Positions 1 through 8,763 of a DNA stretch of 29,457 nt are shown here, in pieces. Location of the stretch: positions 75,483 to 104,939 of the forward strand of contig DEKJ01000039.1 in NCBI GenBank assembly GCA_002353825.1, read 5' to 3'. The position numbers and the translations under genes were made by a program. Within the stretch, counting starts at the first letter, position 1. Each line of letters starts with the position of its first letter. The notes under the pieces are model-generated. The model did no database searches. It saw only the letters and a program-made list of their open reading frames with translations, and was not told where the DNA came from. This DNA is from Prevotella sp. UBA2725. Its GTDB lineage: Bacteria; Bacteroidota; Bacteroidia; Bacteroidales; Bacteroidaceae.

Positions 1-142
1 AAATATTTAAGTGGACACAAGTGCACTACATTAAATATAAACTTTATCCCAAGATAGTTATCTTTATAATTGCATCAGTAGTATCATATGATTAGTAGAG
101 ACGCGTAACTTATTGACTTACAATGGCTACATTGCCTACCTG

Positions 143-480
143 GCGACACTTTAGGAACATGGTGCGACAAATAGGGAACCTGGTTGCGACAGATTGGGAA
201 CATGTCTGCGACAAATAGGGAACTAATATATGTTAACAGCGACAAAAAGGGAACAAGTTGGCGACAAATAGGGAAGATGTTAGGCTTTTTATGATGTCTC
301 CTTTACAAAATTAGGCTATTATCGATGTTTCTGCTCTGTTGTTCCATAGATTTCAGGGATTAGAATGCGAAAATTGATGTTATTTACTTCATTTATTCTC
401 AATAAGTTATCTAATAACTGCGACAAAAAGGGAAATTCATTCTTTTGTCGCACTCGGCCTTGCTGCGACAGATTGGGAGA
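143..480 (+). repeat. Array of 16-base GCGACAAATAGGGAAC-like units
   Basis: Direct copies start at 143, 164, 186, 208, 239 and 261, giving steps of 21, 22, 22, 31 and 22 bases. Further copies start at 420 and 465, and a partial inverted copy lies at about 441-451 (TTTTGTCGC). Core bases GCGACA and GGGAA are nearly constant and the middle varies. A step near 22 bases is about two helical turns, which suits protein binding. IS21-family elements are known to carry several short repeats at each end, so an orphan insertion-sequence end is one reading; replication iterons or regulator sites are others. No adjacent transposase or rep gene is visible. Confidence 0.8.
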
Positions 481-591
481 ATGCTGAATTTCATTGACAT
501 CATCGTAGGAATAGCCACCTAACTCAACTTACCGCTCCTACGGTTAACAGCATTGTAACATTGAGTTCACACCCTTGTAACATCCCCTCTG

Positions 592-599
592 TACCTTTG
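592..599 (+). promoter_or_regulatory. Probable -7 box of the TonB receptor operon
   Basis: TACCTTTG matches the Bacteroidetes TAnnTTTG element and lies about 108 bases before the receptor start. No good -33 TTTG is placed 19-21 bases upstream, so the promoter may need an activator. The long leader leaves room for post-transcriptional control. Confidence 0.55.
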
Positions 600-707
600 C
601 ATCCGTATTCTATGGTGAAGTAATATATATCTTCCGAAGTATTATACACATATTTATTTTAGCTTTTAGATTAGCTACAAGTTTTCATTAGATATTTTTC
701 ATCAGGT

Positions 708-3482
708 ATGAAGAAGATTGTTTTGACGGTGGCCTTGAGTGCCTCGTTCCTTCCAATGTGTTTCGCCGGACCTATCACAGGTGTGGTGAAGGACAAGAAG
801 ACGGGCGAGACGCTCATCGGCTCCGTAGTCCAGGTCAAAGGTCAGACAGATAACAGTACGACGACCGGCTTGGATGGTTCTTTCTCTTTGAAGAACCTGC
901 CCGACCAGGGCACTGTAACCCTTGTTATCAACTATCTCGGCTACAAGCCAAAGGAGGTGACCGTCACGTTGCCGCTAGACAAAGATCTCAAAGTGGAGAT
1001 GGAACCTGACACGAAAGAGCTCAAGGAGGTTGTCGTCAAAGGGTTCCGCAGCAACCGCACCGATGTCAGCGCTGTGACGATGGTCAAAAACTCACCGCAG
1101 GTACTCAACGTCATGAGTGCTCAGGCCATCCAGCTTTCTCCGGACGTCAACGTGGCGAGTGTGCTTCAGCGTGTATCAGGTGTGACGATGCAGCAGGATG
1201 CTTCCGGTGAAGCTTCTTACGCTATCCTCCGCGGTATGGACAAGCGTTACAACTACACCCTCGTCAATGGTGTGAAGATGCCGAGCCCGGACGACAAGAA
1301 CCGTTATGTGCCGTTGAACCTCTTTCCCTCAGACCTCATGGACCGACTTATCGTCGCTAAGTCATTGACAGCTGACATGGAAGGCGATGCTGCCGGTGGT
1401 GTTGTTGACATGAACATGAAAGACGCACCGGGTGAGTTCCGTCTCCAGGCCAATGCTGCCGTGGGAGCCAGCGACTTCTTCTGGCAGGGCGACAAGAATG
1501 CCGGACCGTTCGGCACCATCGGCTACGATTATCTCAGTGCCAAGCGCGGCGAGATCACCAAGAAAGCACCTTACGAGCGCTATGGCAGCTCTTACGACGC
1601 TACCGCTAACGACTTCAAAAACGGCGGTGCACAGATCACCCGTCACAGCCTGCCGATGCCGAACATCAATGCCGGCCTCTCCGTCGGCGACCGTTTCTGG
1701 CAGAAACGGCTCGGTGTGCTTTTGGCTGCTAATGTGCAGAACACCTACCGCGGCACAGAGCGAGACCTTAATAAAGAGGTGATGGCCAACGGCGAAGAGG
1801 CAGAATATATCTCCGCCATCAAGAAGCGTCTCTATTCTATCCACGACCTCAATCTCGGCCTGCATGGTAAGTTGGACCTCAACTTCAACAACCACAAGAT
1901 AGAGTGGTACAACATGCTCGTTCGCCGGCGTGAGGACAACACGCGCTATGGAATGACCATCACCACCGATTATGACTTTGATCTCACCCGAGGCAACTGG
2001 ACGCGCTCCGACGAGATGCGTACCATGACACAGACGCAGACGATCTTCGCCTCCAACCTCAAAGGTACTCACCATCTGACGAAGCATTTCACTGTCGACT
2101 GGTCCGGCCTCTTCGCCGATGCACGCGAGAAAGACCCTGACCGCGTCTATACGACCATCAAAAATACGGTGACAAACAACACCGTCTCGAAGATCTTCCC
2201 TGCCTCTCAGGAGCGTCGCTTCCAACACAACGACGACAAAGACTGGACAGGCTATTTGAATCTGACCTGGGAGACTCCTTTTGAGCATCATTTCAAAGCT
2301 CTCTGGAAAGCCGGTGCGATGTATCGTAACAAGAAGCGTAACAACCGTTACTATTCTTATATCTTCTCGCCGACCGACAATGGTGCGACGCTTTCAAGCA
2401 ACGACGTCGATGCCTTCGATGGGATCGACTGGACACTGAAGACACCGCGTTCGCAGGCATCGCAGCTCAACTACGACTCTAAGGAGCATATCGGTGCTGT
2501 CTATGGCATGGTGACACTCTCTTCGAAACTCGGCGAGCTCATTGCCGGTTTCCGTGCAGAGCATACCAACCAGATCTATACCATGCTCCAGCGTTTCCAG
2601 ACCACAGGCTCCCTCGGTGAGCAGTCTTACTGGGATTATCTCCCCTCTGCCTCACTCCGTTGGAAGCTCAACAAGAAGATGAACATTCGTTTCAACTACT
2701 ATAAGAGCATCAACCGCCCTGGATTCTATGAGCTTGTGCCTTACCAGATCGACGGGGAGGACTACACGGAGAAAGGTAACCCTCTGTTGAAACGTGCGCG
2801 CATCGACAACCTCGACCTCCGTTGGGAGTGGTTCCCTTCTCAGAACGAGCAGGTGCTCTTCGGCGTCTTCTACAAATATCTGAAGGATCCTATTGAGACC
2901 ACCTTCGACGTGGATCAGCGCCAGACCAACGCCAGCTATTACATGCCGCAGAACCTCGGTAATGCCAAGAACTACGGTCTTGAGCTCGACGTCATCAAGT
3001 ATATCCGTCACTTCGGATTCAAGGCTAACTACACGTACACTCACTCTGCTATCACGACGACGAAGAAGCACTATACAGCCAAGAACCAGTTGGAGGATGT
3101 CGACCAGACCCGTCCGTTGGTCAACCAGGCACCGCACACCGCCAACCTCTCCTTATTATATAAGGACACGAATCATGGATGGAACGGTCAGCTTGCTGCT
3201 TCCTACACGGGTACACGTCTCGTCCTCGTCTCGCCTTATCTCAACTCCGATGAGTGGGAGCGTCATTTCTTCTCGCTCGATCTCAGTGGTGAGAAGCGTT
3301 TCAAGAACGGTCTCGCAGTGTTCATCAAGGCTAACAACCTGCTCAACGCCAAGCGTGAGCGTTACCTCAAGACCGTCAACGAGTTTGACCTCAACCTCCC
3401 GGGCCAGCGCTCCGACCGTACCATCGTCGGTTCTTACCGCTTTGGCCGTACGTTCCTCGTGGGTGTGAGGTATAGCATGTAA
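708..3482 (+). CDS. TonB-dependent outer-membrane receptor
   Basis: This 924-residue protein should be a 22-stranded outer-membrane transporter energised by TonB. A signal peptide ends near residue 20 (CFAG). Residues about 22-100 form a carboxypeptidase-regulatory-like beta-sandwich (GVVKDKKTGETLIGSVV), as in many Bacteroidetes receptors. The plug follows (VLQRVSGVTM, AILRGMDKRYNYTLVNG, LNLFPSDLMDRLIVAKSLTADMEGDAAGG), with a pattern typical of the TonB-Xanth-Caul type rather than classical SusC. The barrel ends in VGVRYSM, close to the usual aromatic C-terminus. No SusD gene follows; a beta-helix lipoprotein takes that place, with a secreted phosphatase behind it. The ligand is unknown; a phosphorylated compound is inferred from the neighbours. 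Confidence 0.93.
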   Translation: MKKIVLTVALSASFLPMCFAGPITGVVKDKKTGETLIGSVVQVKGQTDNSTTTGLDGSFSLKNLPDQGTVTLVINYLGYKPKEVTVTLPLDKDLKVEMEPDTKELKEVVVKGFRSNRTDVSAVTMVKNSPQVLNVMSAQAIQLSPDVNVASVLQRVSGVTMQQDASGEASYAILRGMDKRYNYTLVNGVKMPSPDDKNRYVPLNLFPSDLMDRLIVAKSLTADMEGDAAGGVVDMNMKDAPGEFRLQANAAVGASDFFWQGDKNAGPFGTIGYDYLSAKRGEITKKAPYERYGSSYDATANDFKNGGAQITRHSLPMPNINAGLSVGDRFWQKRLGVLLAANVQNTYRGTERDLNKEVMANGEEAEYISAIKKRLYSIHDLNLGLHGKLDLNFNNHKIEWYNMLVRRREDNTRYGMTITTDYDFDLTRGNWTRSDEMRTMTQTQTIFASNLKGTHHLTKHFTVDWSGLFADAREKDPDRVYTTIKNTVTNNTVSKIFPASQERRFQHNDDKDWTGYLNLTWETPFEHHFKALWKAGAMYRNKKRNNRYYSYIFSPTDNGATLSSNDVDAFDGIDWTLKTPRSQASQLNYDSKEHIGAVYGMVTLSSKLGELIAGFRAEHTNQIYTMLQRFQTTGSLGEQSYWDYLPSASLRWKLNKKMNIRFNYYKSINRPGFYELVPYQIDGEDYTEKGNPLLKRARIDNLDLRWEWFPSQNEQVLFGVFYKYLKDPIETTFDVDQRQTNASYYMPQNLGNAKNYGLELDVIKYIRHFGFKANYTYTHSAITTTKKHYTAKNQLEDVDQTRPLVNQAPHTANLSLLYKDTNHGWNGQLAASYTGTRLVLVSPYLNSDEWERHFFSLDLSGEKRFKNGLAVFIKANNLLNAKRERYLKTVNEFDLNLPGQRSDRTIVGSYRFGRTFLVGVRYSM

Positions 3483-3579
3483 AGCCCGCCTTGTGGTATC
3501 GCCAAGTCCTGTGTGCCGCCGTTTACGGCGGCAACAAGTCGCAAAACAAAACAAACAAAACAACAAAACATACAATATC

Positions 3580-4971
3580 ATGAAAGCATCATTCTTAGCA
3601 GGTTCCGTTATGTTGCTGGCTCTTGCTGCTGGCGTGGCATCCTGCGAAAACGAGAATATCAATCCGTACGACTATGCTGCCAAGACGGATACCATTACCA
3701 TCAATACCGGTGACGAGAACACGGTGAAGACCTCCGTTGCCTCTTATCCTACAGGCTCCATCGTCTGGACCCACGACACCACGCTGACCTCTTCGTTCAA
3801 GGTGCCAGAGGGCGCAGCGCTCTATATCGAGCCGGGTGTGAAGGTAACAGTCGCTGCTAAGCCTACAGAGGATCACCCCGTGGAGATTGTGGCTCTTGGT
3901 AACCTCTATTCTATGGGAACAGCCGAAAAACCTGTCGTCATCAAGTCGGACAATGGCAAGGCTAACGACTGGGGCGGCATCATCTGCGGATACAACTGCA
4001 GTGAGGTCGTGCTGAGCCATACCGAGCTTGCCGATGCCGGTGCCACTCCTACCGAGAGCTCACTCTCTTTCCAGAACAAGCTCTTCAAGACAACCATCGA
4101 CGGTGGTGTGCCTGCTTTCCATTTCTGCAATACCAATGGCCGCTTCGCTATCGTCGACTGCTTCTTCCACGACAACTACAACGACCAGACTTACTTCACG
4201 GGTGGCAGTGGTGTCATCTATGGCTCTACCTTCGCCGACAGTGGTAACGAGAGCGACGGTGGTGAGGCCATCAACGTCAAGTCAGGTTGCACACTCGATA
4301 TCGCCTACAACCTCATCTACAATGCCTGCACCAATGCTTTCAAACTCTCAGATGCCGGCGTAGAGAAGAACTTCGCTTCAAAACTTATCATCTACAACAA
4401 TACGGCTGTCGACTGTGGCTGGCGCCGTACCAAGAACAAGAAGGGTGGTAACGTATGGTTGGAGAAGGCTATAGCTCCGACACTCGTCAACAACCTCTTC
4501 GTAGACAACCGTTATGGTATCCGTCAGCCGGCTAAGGACGGTGGTGACATTGAGCACAGTGTGCTTGCTCCTAACTATCTCTTCGCTTCTACCGCTACAG
4601 GCGTGAAGCAGCAGGCCAAAGACTACTCAATGATCGTGTGGGACGACAAAAACATTACAAGTTCGGCTCCCGAGGATCTTTCTAAGCTTTTCGTCAACTT
4701 CGCTCAGAGCGACAAGATGAATATCAACTGTGAGAGTGACGATGTAGCCAAAGGTGCTCCTTTGACATGGAACACTGCATGGGACTTCCATCTTCAGAGT
4801 GGTGCTGTAGCCCTCACCGGTGCCACCACATCTATCGTGCGCAACTTCCCCACCGGCCTTGCCTTCTTCGGCATGAAGAAAGTGAAGTGGGTCAACAGCA
4901 GCGATGACCAAGACTATTATTTCACCGCTCCGGCCCTCAGTGCATTCTTCGGTGCTTACGGAATTAAGTAA
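3580..4971 (+). CDS. Beta-helix-like surface lipoprotein
   Basis: The start at 3580 gives 463 residues and a lipoprotein signal with lipobox GVASC, so Cys is lipidated and the protein is probably held at the outer membrane. The upstream in-frame start at 3493 would bury the signal peptide and was rejected. The body has recurring short beta-strand patterns (ALYIEPGVKVTV, VVIKSDNGKANDWGGI, LIIYNNTAVDC, TLVNNLFVDNRYGI) characteristic of right-handed parallel beta-helix proteins such as pectate-lyase-like folds. No catalytic residues could be assigned. It lies 97 bases after the receptor gene, where a SusD-type binding lipoprotein would normally be, so a substrate-capture role with the receptor is inferred. 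Confidence 0.8.
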   Translation: MKASFLAGSVMLLALAAGVASCENENINPYDYAAKTDTITINTGDENTVKTSVASYPTGSIVWTHDTTLTSSFKVPEGAALYIEPGVKVTVAAKPTEDHPVEIVALGNLYSMGTAEKPVVIKSDNGKANDWGGIICGYNCSEVVLSHTELADAGATPTESSLSFQNKLFKTTIDGGVPAFHFCNTNGRFAIVDCFFHDNYNDQTYFTGGSGVIYGSTFADSGNESDGGEAINVKSGCTLDIAYNLIYNACTNAFKLSDAGVEKNFASKLIIYNNTAVDCGWRRTKNKKGGNVWLEKAIAPTLVNNLFVDNRYGIRQPAKDGGDIEHSVLAPNYLFASTATGVKQQAKDYSMIVWDDKNITSSAPEDLSKLFVNFAQSDKMNINCESDDVAKGAPLTWNTAWDFHLQSGAVALTGATTSIVRNFPTGLAFFGMKKVKWVNSSDDQDYYFTAPALSAFFGAYGIK

Positions 4972-4985
4972 TTTCTTATAAACAA

Positions 4986-5010
4986 TAGGGCGGCCCTTGT
5001 GGCCGTCCTA
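4986..5010 (+). repeat. GGGCGGCC hairpin between lipoprotein and phosphatase genes
   Basis: TAGGGCGGCC and GGCCGTCCTA form a stem around a short loop, 15 bases after the lipoprotein stop. No U-run follows, so it is a weak terminator at best; it may stabilise the upstream transcript or trim the phosphatase level. The same GC-rich motif recurs near 6001, 8580, 8630, 9570 and 29115. Confidence 0.6.
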
Positions 5011-5031
5011 ACCCGCAAAAACAATTTTCAC

Positions 5032-5979
5032 ATGAAAAACATTCTTCGTTCTCTCTTCCTGCTCCTTCTCCTTGCAGGAAATATCTTCTCTGCCAACGCC
5101 CAGACGCCGGACGTATGGAAGCAGATGAAGTCATCTGTCAACCTCTACTGGGTCAACGACATGGGTCGCAATGGTTACTATGACCAGAAGACCATCGCTG
5201 AGCTCATGGGTAAGATGGCACTCACCGTCGGCCCTCAGGCAGTCATCGCCGTGGGTGACATCCATCACTTCAATGGTGTGCAGAGCACGTCCGATCCCCT
5301 GTGGATGACCAACTACGAGCTCGTCTATTCCAACCCCGAGCTCATGTGTTTCTGGTACCCTGTCATGGGTAACCACGAGTATCGTGGCAACACACAGGCA
5401 GTCCTCGACTACCGTAATGTGAGCCGTCGCTGGAACATGCCGGCCCGTTACTATTCGAAGGTCTTCTCCGGTAAGGGCTGCACCGTGCGCATCGTCTTCA
5501 TCGACACCACACCACTCATGGACTGTTACCGCAACGACCCTGAGACTTATCCCGATGCTTGCAAGCAGGACCGCGACAAGGAACTGGCATGGATCGACTC
5601 TACACTGACTGCTGCCCATGAGGACTGGGTCATCTGCGTCGGTCACCATCCTATCTATGCTCAGACACCGAAGAAGGATGTTGAGCGTGCCGATATGCAG
5701 AAATATCTCCTGCCCGTGCTGCATCGCCATCCCAACGTAGCTGTCTATGGCTGTGGTCATATCCACAACTTCCAGTACATCAAGAAGGCCGGTGATCCCA
5801 TCAACTACTGGGTCAACTCCGCTGCAGCTCTTTCACGCCCCGTACAGCCTACTGACGGCACGAAGTGGTGCGATCCCTCCACTGGCTTCACGATCATCAG
5901 TGCCAACAAGCAGCAGCTCACGCTCTATGCCATCAACAAAGACGGCAAGATCCTCTACACCCTGCCGATGAAGAAATAA
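5032..5979 (+). CDS. Exported purple-acid-phosphatase-like metallophosphoesterase
   Basis: The start at 5032 gives 315 residues with a clear signal peptide ending near SANAQ; the in-frame start at 4999 would prepend charged residues. The calcineurin-like two-metal motifs appear in order: ND-M-G (D43), VGDIHH (D76, H79), GNHEY (N114, H115), GHHP (H205, H206) and GHIH (H243, H245). The pattern and length resemble ACP5-type purple acid phosphatases, which hydrolyse phosphomonoesters. One oddity is GDIHH where these enzymes usually have GDNFY, so the metal-bridging tyrosine appears to be a histidine. It should act in the periplasm or outside the cell. Last gene of the receptor operon; substrate unknown. 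Confidence 0.9.
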   Translation: MKNILRSLFLLLLLAGNIFSANAQTPDVWKQMKSSVNLYWVNDMGRNGYYDQKTIAELMGKMALTVGPQAVIAVGDIHHFNGVQSTSDPLWMTNYELVYSNPELMCFWYPVMGNHEYRGNTQAVLDYRNVSRRWNMPARYYSKVFSGKGCTVRIVFIDTTPLMDCYRNDPETYPDACKQDRDKELAWIDSTLTAAHEDWVICVGHHPIYAQTPKKDVERADMQKYLLPVLHRHPNVAVYGCGHIHNFQYIKKAGDPINYWVNSAAALSRPVQPTDGTKWCDPSTGFTIISANKQQLTLYAINKDGKILYTLPMKK

Positions 5980-5996
5980 TCCGGATTTTCATTTAT

Positions 5997-6033
5997 AAAG
6001 GGGCGGTCCAACAGGGCCGCCTCTTCGTTTTTG
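5997..6033 (+). terminator. Terminator after the phosphatase gene
   Basis: GGGGCGGTCC and GGGCCGCCTC pair around a short loop and are followed by TTCGTTTTT. The position, 18 bases past the phosphatase stop and before a separate promoter, fits an intrinsic terminator closing the first operon. Confidence 0.75.
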
Positions 6034-6088
6034 TACAAAATTGTACCTCTTTTACACAATAGTTCACATCTGTGACAAAATAATTAGC

Positions 6089-6096
6089 TACCTTTG
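6089..6096 (+). promoter_or_regulatory. Probable -7 box of the gatC-like/kduI operon
   Basis: TACCTTTG matches TAnnTTTG. The -33 region is weak, with no clean TTTG 19-21 bases upstream. About 70 bases of leader precede the first start codon, so the operon has its own promoter and may be regulated. Confidence 0.6.
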
Positions 6097-6168
6097 CATC
6101 TAAGTAAACTACCCCCTGAAAACGTACTTTTAGATGTAAAGCATGCAATAAAACAATAAAACACAGAT

Positions 6169-7551
6169 ATGAACATTTTCAACTACATCATTCAGCTTGG
6201 TGCATCGGTGATGATGCCAATCATCTTCACCATCATCGGCCTGTGCATCGGCATGAAGTTCGGAAAGGCCCTCAAGTCGGGTCTCTATGTCGGCGTCGGT
6301 TTCGTGGGATTAGGTATCGTCACGGCCCTCCTGACCGACAACTTCAAGGACCCGTTGCAGGCCATTGAGAACATCTTCTCGCTCAACCTGAGCGTCTTCG
6401 ACATGGGTTGGCCCGCTGCAGCCTCTGTCGCTTACAACACTGCCGTAGGCGCACTCATCATTCCGATCTGCCTCGGCATCAATTTCCTCATGATCATTAC
6501 GAAGACCACACGTACCGTCAATATCGACCTGTGGAACTACTGGCATTTTGCTTTCATCGGCGCCGTGGTCTATTTTGTCTTTGATGAGAGCCTCCTCTGG
6601 GGTTATTTCGCCGCCATCGTGTGTTATATCATCACGCTTGTCATGGCAGACCTCACAGCCGACAAGTTCCAGAAATACTATGATCTGCCTGGTATCTCCG
6701 TGCCGCAGCCGTTCTGTCAGAGCTTCACGCCGTTCGCCATCTGTATCGGCTGGCTTCTCGACCGTATCCCGGGCTTCGACAAGCTCAACATCGATGCTGA
6801 AGGACTGAAGAAGAAGTTCGGTGTCCTCGGTGAGCCTCTTGTCCTCGGTGTCATCGTCGGTATGATCATTGCTGCCGTGGCTCATGTGGGCGACTACAAG
6901 ACGCTCGGAGCCTTTAAGGTCATCAAGGACGTTCTCTTCCTTGGTGTCACGATGGGTGCCGTCATGGAGCTCATCCCGCGTATCACGAAGCTCTTCATCG
7001 ATGGCTTGATGCCAATCTCTGACAAGACGAAAGAGGTCATAGCAAAGAAGTTCAACGGTAAGAAGATCCATATCGGCATGAGTCCGGCACTTGTCATCGG
7101 TCATCCTACGGCCCTTGTCTGCACCCTCTTCCTCATCCCGACTTACATCATCATCTCCGTCGTCCTTCCCGGTAACCAGTTCCTGCCTTTGGCCTCTCTT
7201 GCCGGTCTGTTCTACCTCTTCCCGATCATGCTGCCTTACACGAAGGGTAACGTGGTGAAGACGTATATCATCGGTCTCGTGGCACTGCTTCTCGGCCTGT
7301 GGTTCGTCACCGATATGGCTCCTGACTTCACGAAGGCTGCTGCTGCCGTCTATGCTCAGACACAGGACAAGGCTGCCCATGTGCCTGACGGTTTCCAGGC
7401 TGGCAGCATGGACTTCGCCTCCTCCCTCATCGGTTACGTCATCTACGCCCTCACGAAATATGCTAAATATGTTGGTATGGCTATCCTCACCGTCATAACG
7501 GTCGTGATGATGGCAATCAACCGTCGTCGTATCGTTAAAAATCAATTATAA
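6169..7551 (+). CDS. GatC-type EIIC-like transporter without other PTS parts
   Basis: This 460-residue, strongly hydrophobic inner-membrane protein matches the galactitol PTS permease subunit GatC along its length. Family-like segments are GLYVGVGFVGLGIV, FDMGWPAAASVAYN, TVNIDLWNYWHFAFIGA, KKFGVLGEPLVLGVIVGMI, DGLMPISDKTKEV, IGMSPALVIGHP and VVLPGNQFLPLA. Length agrees with E. coli GatC (about 450). No IIA, IIB, HPr or enzyme I gene is nearby, and Bacteroidetes generally lack sugar PTS, so it may work as an ion-coupled carrier rather than a phosphorylating permease (inference). It is separated from the isomerase gene by a single base, so the two are almost certainly co-translated. The substrate is probably related to the KduI reaction. 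Confidence 0.9.
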   Translation: MNIFNYIIQLGASVMMPIIFTIIGLCIGMKFGKALKSGLYVGVGFVGLGIVTALLTDNFKDPLQAIENIFSLNLSVFDMGWPAAASVAYNTAVGALIIPICLGINFLMIITKTTRTVNIDLWNYWHFAFIGAVVYFVFDESLLWGYFAAIVCYIITLVMADLTADKFQKYYDLPGISVPQPFCQSFTPFAICIGWLLDRIPGFDKLNIDAEGLKKKFGVLGEPLVLGVIVGMIIAAVAHVGDYKTLGAFKVIKDVLFLGVTMGAVMELIPRITKLFIDGLMPISDKTKEVIAKKFNGKKIHIGMSPALVIGHPTALVCTLFLIPTYIIISVVLPGNQFLPLASLAGLFYLFPIMLPYTKGNVVKTYIIGLVALLLGLWFVTDMAPDFTKAAAAVYAQTQDKAAHVPDGFQAGSMDFASSLIGYVIYALTKYAKYVGMAILTVITVVMMAINRRRIVKNQL

Positions 7552-7552
7552 T

Positions 7553-8521
7553 ATGAAGAAAATACTTTTGTCTATGGCAATCATGTTTGCTGCCGCCACA
7601 GCTTCTGCACAGGGCTGCTGGAAAGGCTACGAGGTGAAGGCTGAGAACAGCTACACCAACTATAATGTGCGTTATGCCTGCAACCCGATGGACGCCAAGC
7701 ATTACGACACACAGCGTATGCGTGGCGAGTTCCTCATCGAGAAGGTCTTTGCACCGGGTGAGGTTAACTGGACCTACACGATGTTCGACCGTTTCCTCAT
7801 CGGTGGTGCTGAGCCAACGACGACTCCGCTGAAGCTCACTTCCATCGCTCCGCTTTATGTCGATGCCTCCAAGGGTACGAATGGCCGTAACCTCCTCGAC
7901 AACCGTGAGCTTGGCATCATCAATGTCGGTGGCGAGGGCACCGTCACCGTAGACGGCAAGAAGTATGACCTCGGTTTCGAGGAGTCACTCTATGTCGGAA
8001 AGGGTGCTAAGGACATCACTGTGGCGAGCAAGGATGCTGCAAAGCCCGCTAAGTTCTATATGAACTCCGCCTGCGCACATGTCAGTTACCCGACCGTGAA
8101 GGTCGATCTTAAGCACGCCAATAACATCAAGGCAGGCAGTGCTGCAGAGAGCAACGACCGTGTCATTCATCAGGTCATCATCGACGGTGTTGCAGGTGTG
8201 CACACCTGTCAGTTGCAGATGGGTATCACTGAGCTCAAGTCCGGTTCTGTATGGAACACGATGCCTGCTCACACCCATCTCCGCCGCATGGAGACTTATT
8301 TCTATTTCAATGTGCCCGAGGGTCAGAAGATCTGCCACATCATGGGTGAGCCACAGGAGACGCGCACGATGTGGATGAACAACGAGCAGGCTGTCATCAA
8401 CCCCGAGTGGAGCATCCACTGCGCTGCCGGCACAAGCAACTACACCTTCATCTGGGGTATGGCAGGTGAAAACCTCGTCTACACCGACATGCAGGTCGTG
8501 AAGATCCCGGACTTAGAGTAA
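7553..8521 (+). CDS. kduI: Exported KduI-family 5-keto-4-deoxyuronate isomerase
   Basis: This 322-residue protein belongs to the KduI cupin family, which converts 5-dehydro-4-deoxy-D-glucuronate (from pectin or glycosaminoglycan lyase products) to 3-deoxy-D-glycero-2,5-hexodiulosonate. Family segments include YDTQRMRGEFLIEKVF, NRELGIINVGGEGTVTVDG, SLYVGKGAKD, HIMGEPQETR, NEQAVINPEWSIH and YTFIWGMAGEN. The zinc ligands are present: H240, H242, E247 and H289. Unlike usual cytosolic KduI (about 280 residues), it starts with a hydrophobic signal peptide (residues 1-20, ending ASAQ) followed by Gly-Cys. The Cys has no good lipobox, so a soluble periplasmic form is more likely. Fold assignment is sure; location is predicted. 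Confidence 0.93.
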   Translation: MKKILLSMAIMFAAATASAQGCWKGYEVKAENSYTNYNVRYACNPMDAKHYDTQRMRGEFLIEKVFAPGEVNWTYTMFDRFLIGGAEPTTTPLKLTSIAPLYVDASKGTNGRNLLDNRELGIINVGGEGTVTVDGKKYDLGFEESLYVGKGAKDITVASKDAAKPAKFYMNSACAHVSYPTVKVDLKHANNIKAGSAAESNDRVIHQVIIDGVAGVHTCQLQMGITELKSGSVWNTMPAHTHLRRMETYFYFNVPEGQKICHIMGEPQETRTMWMNNEQAVINPEWSIHCAAGTSNYTFIWGMAGENLVYTDMQVVKIPDLE

Positions 8522-8760
8522 AGCCCTTCCCCTTAATCCCCTCCCCAAAAGGGATCTCAGGCAAGGGTTTCACCGTAGGGGCGGCCCTGGTGGCCGCCCT
8601 AACCCCCGAATGGCAAATTCAACAATAGGGCGGCCCCTAACCTAACCAACCGCCCCTACGGTGAACTCCGATTGTCTGCATCGGCTTTTCACGACTTCCC
8701 ACGACATACAGTGTAATGGTCGTAAAAAGATGTCTTCGCTAAGTAAAAAACGTCAGAGTT
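8522..8760. repeat. Repeat-filled region after kduI
   Basis: No gene is seen. A degenerate copy of the CTCCCC/GGGGAG element begins directly at the kduI stop. It is followed by two GGGCGGCC-type segments (about 8579-8605 and 8628-8662, partly inverted) and a GCATCGGCTTTTCACGAC element at 8678-8707. The hairpins could end kduI transcription. Confidence 0.7.
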
Positions 8761-8763
8761 TTG

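Larger units (their letters stand above)
1..707. other. Intergenic region with short-repeat array
   Basis: No convincing coding sequence is seen. The stretch is AT-rich and holds the GCGACAAATAGGGAAC-like repeat array listed separately, then the leader and probable promoter of the TonB receptor gene. The first 140 bases show nothing I recognise. It may be the edge of a degenerate mobile element, but no transposase is visible. Confidence 0.6.

Noticed and set aside
143..276. CRISPR array
   Set aside because: Units are 16 bases with spacers of only 5-6 bases (one 15), far too short for CRISPR spacers, and no cas gene is present.
1362..2291. A 309-codon minus-strand frame within the TonB receptor
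   Set aside because: Shadow of the receptor gene; no domains and no promoter.
6310..7545. A 411-codon minus-strand frame opposite the GatC-like gene
   Set aside because: Unusually rich in His, Asp and Arg, as expected from the reverse strand of a membrane-protein gene; no domain seen.
7553..8521. Lipoprotein KduI
   Set aside because: A Cys follows the signal peptide, but the preceding residues (A-Q-G) are a poor lipobox, so a soluble exported form was preferred.
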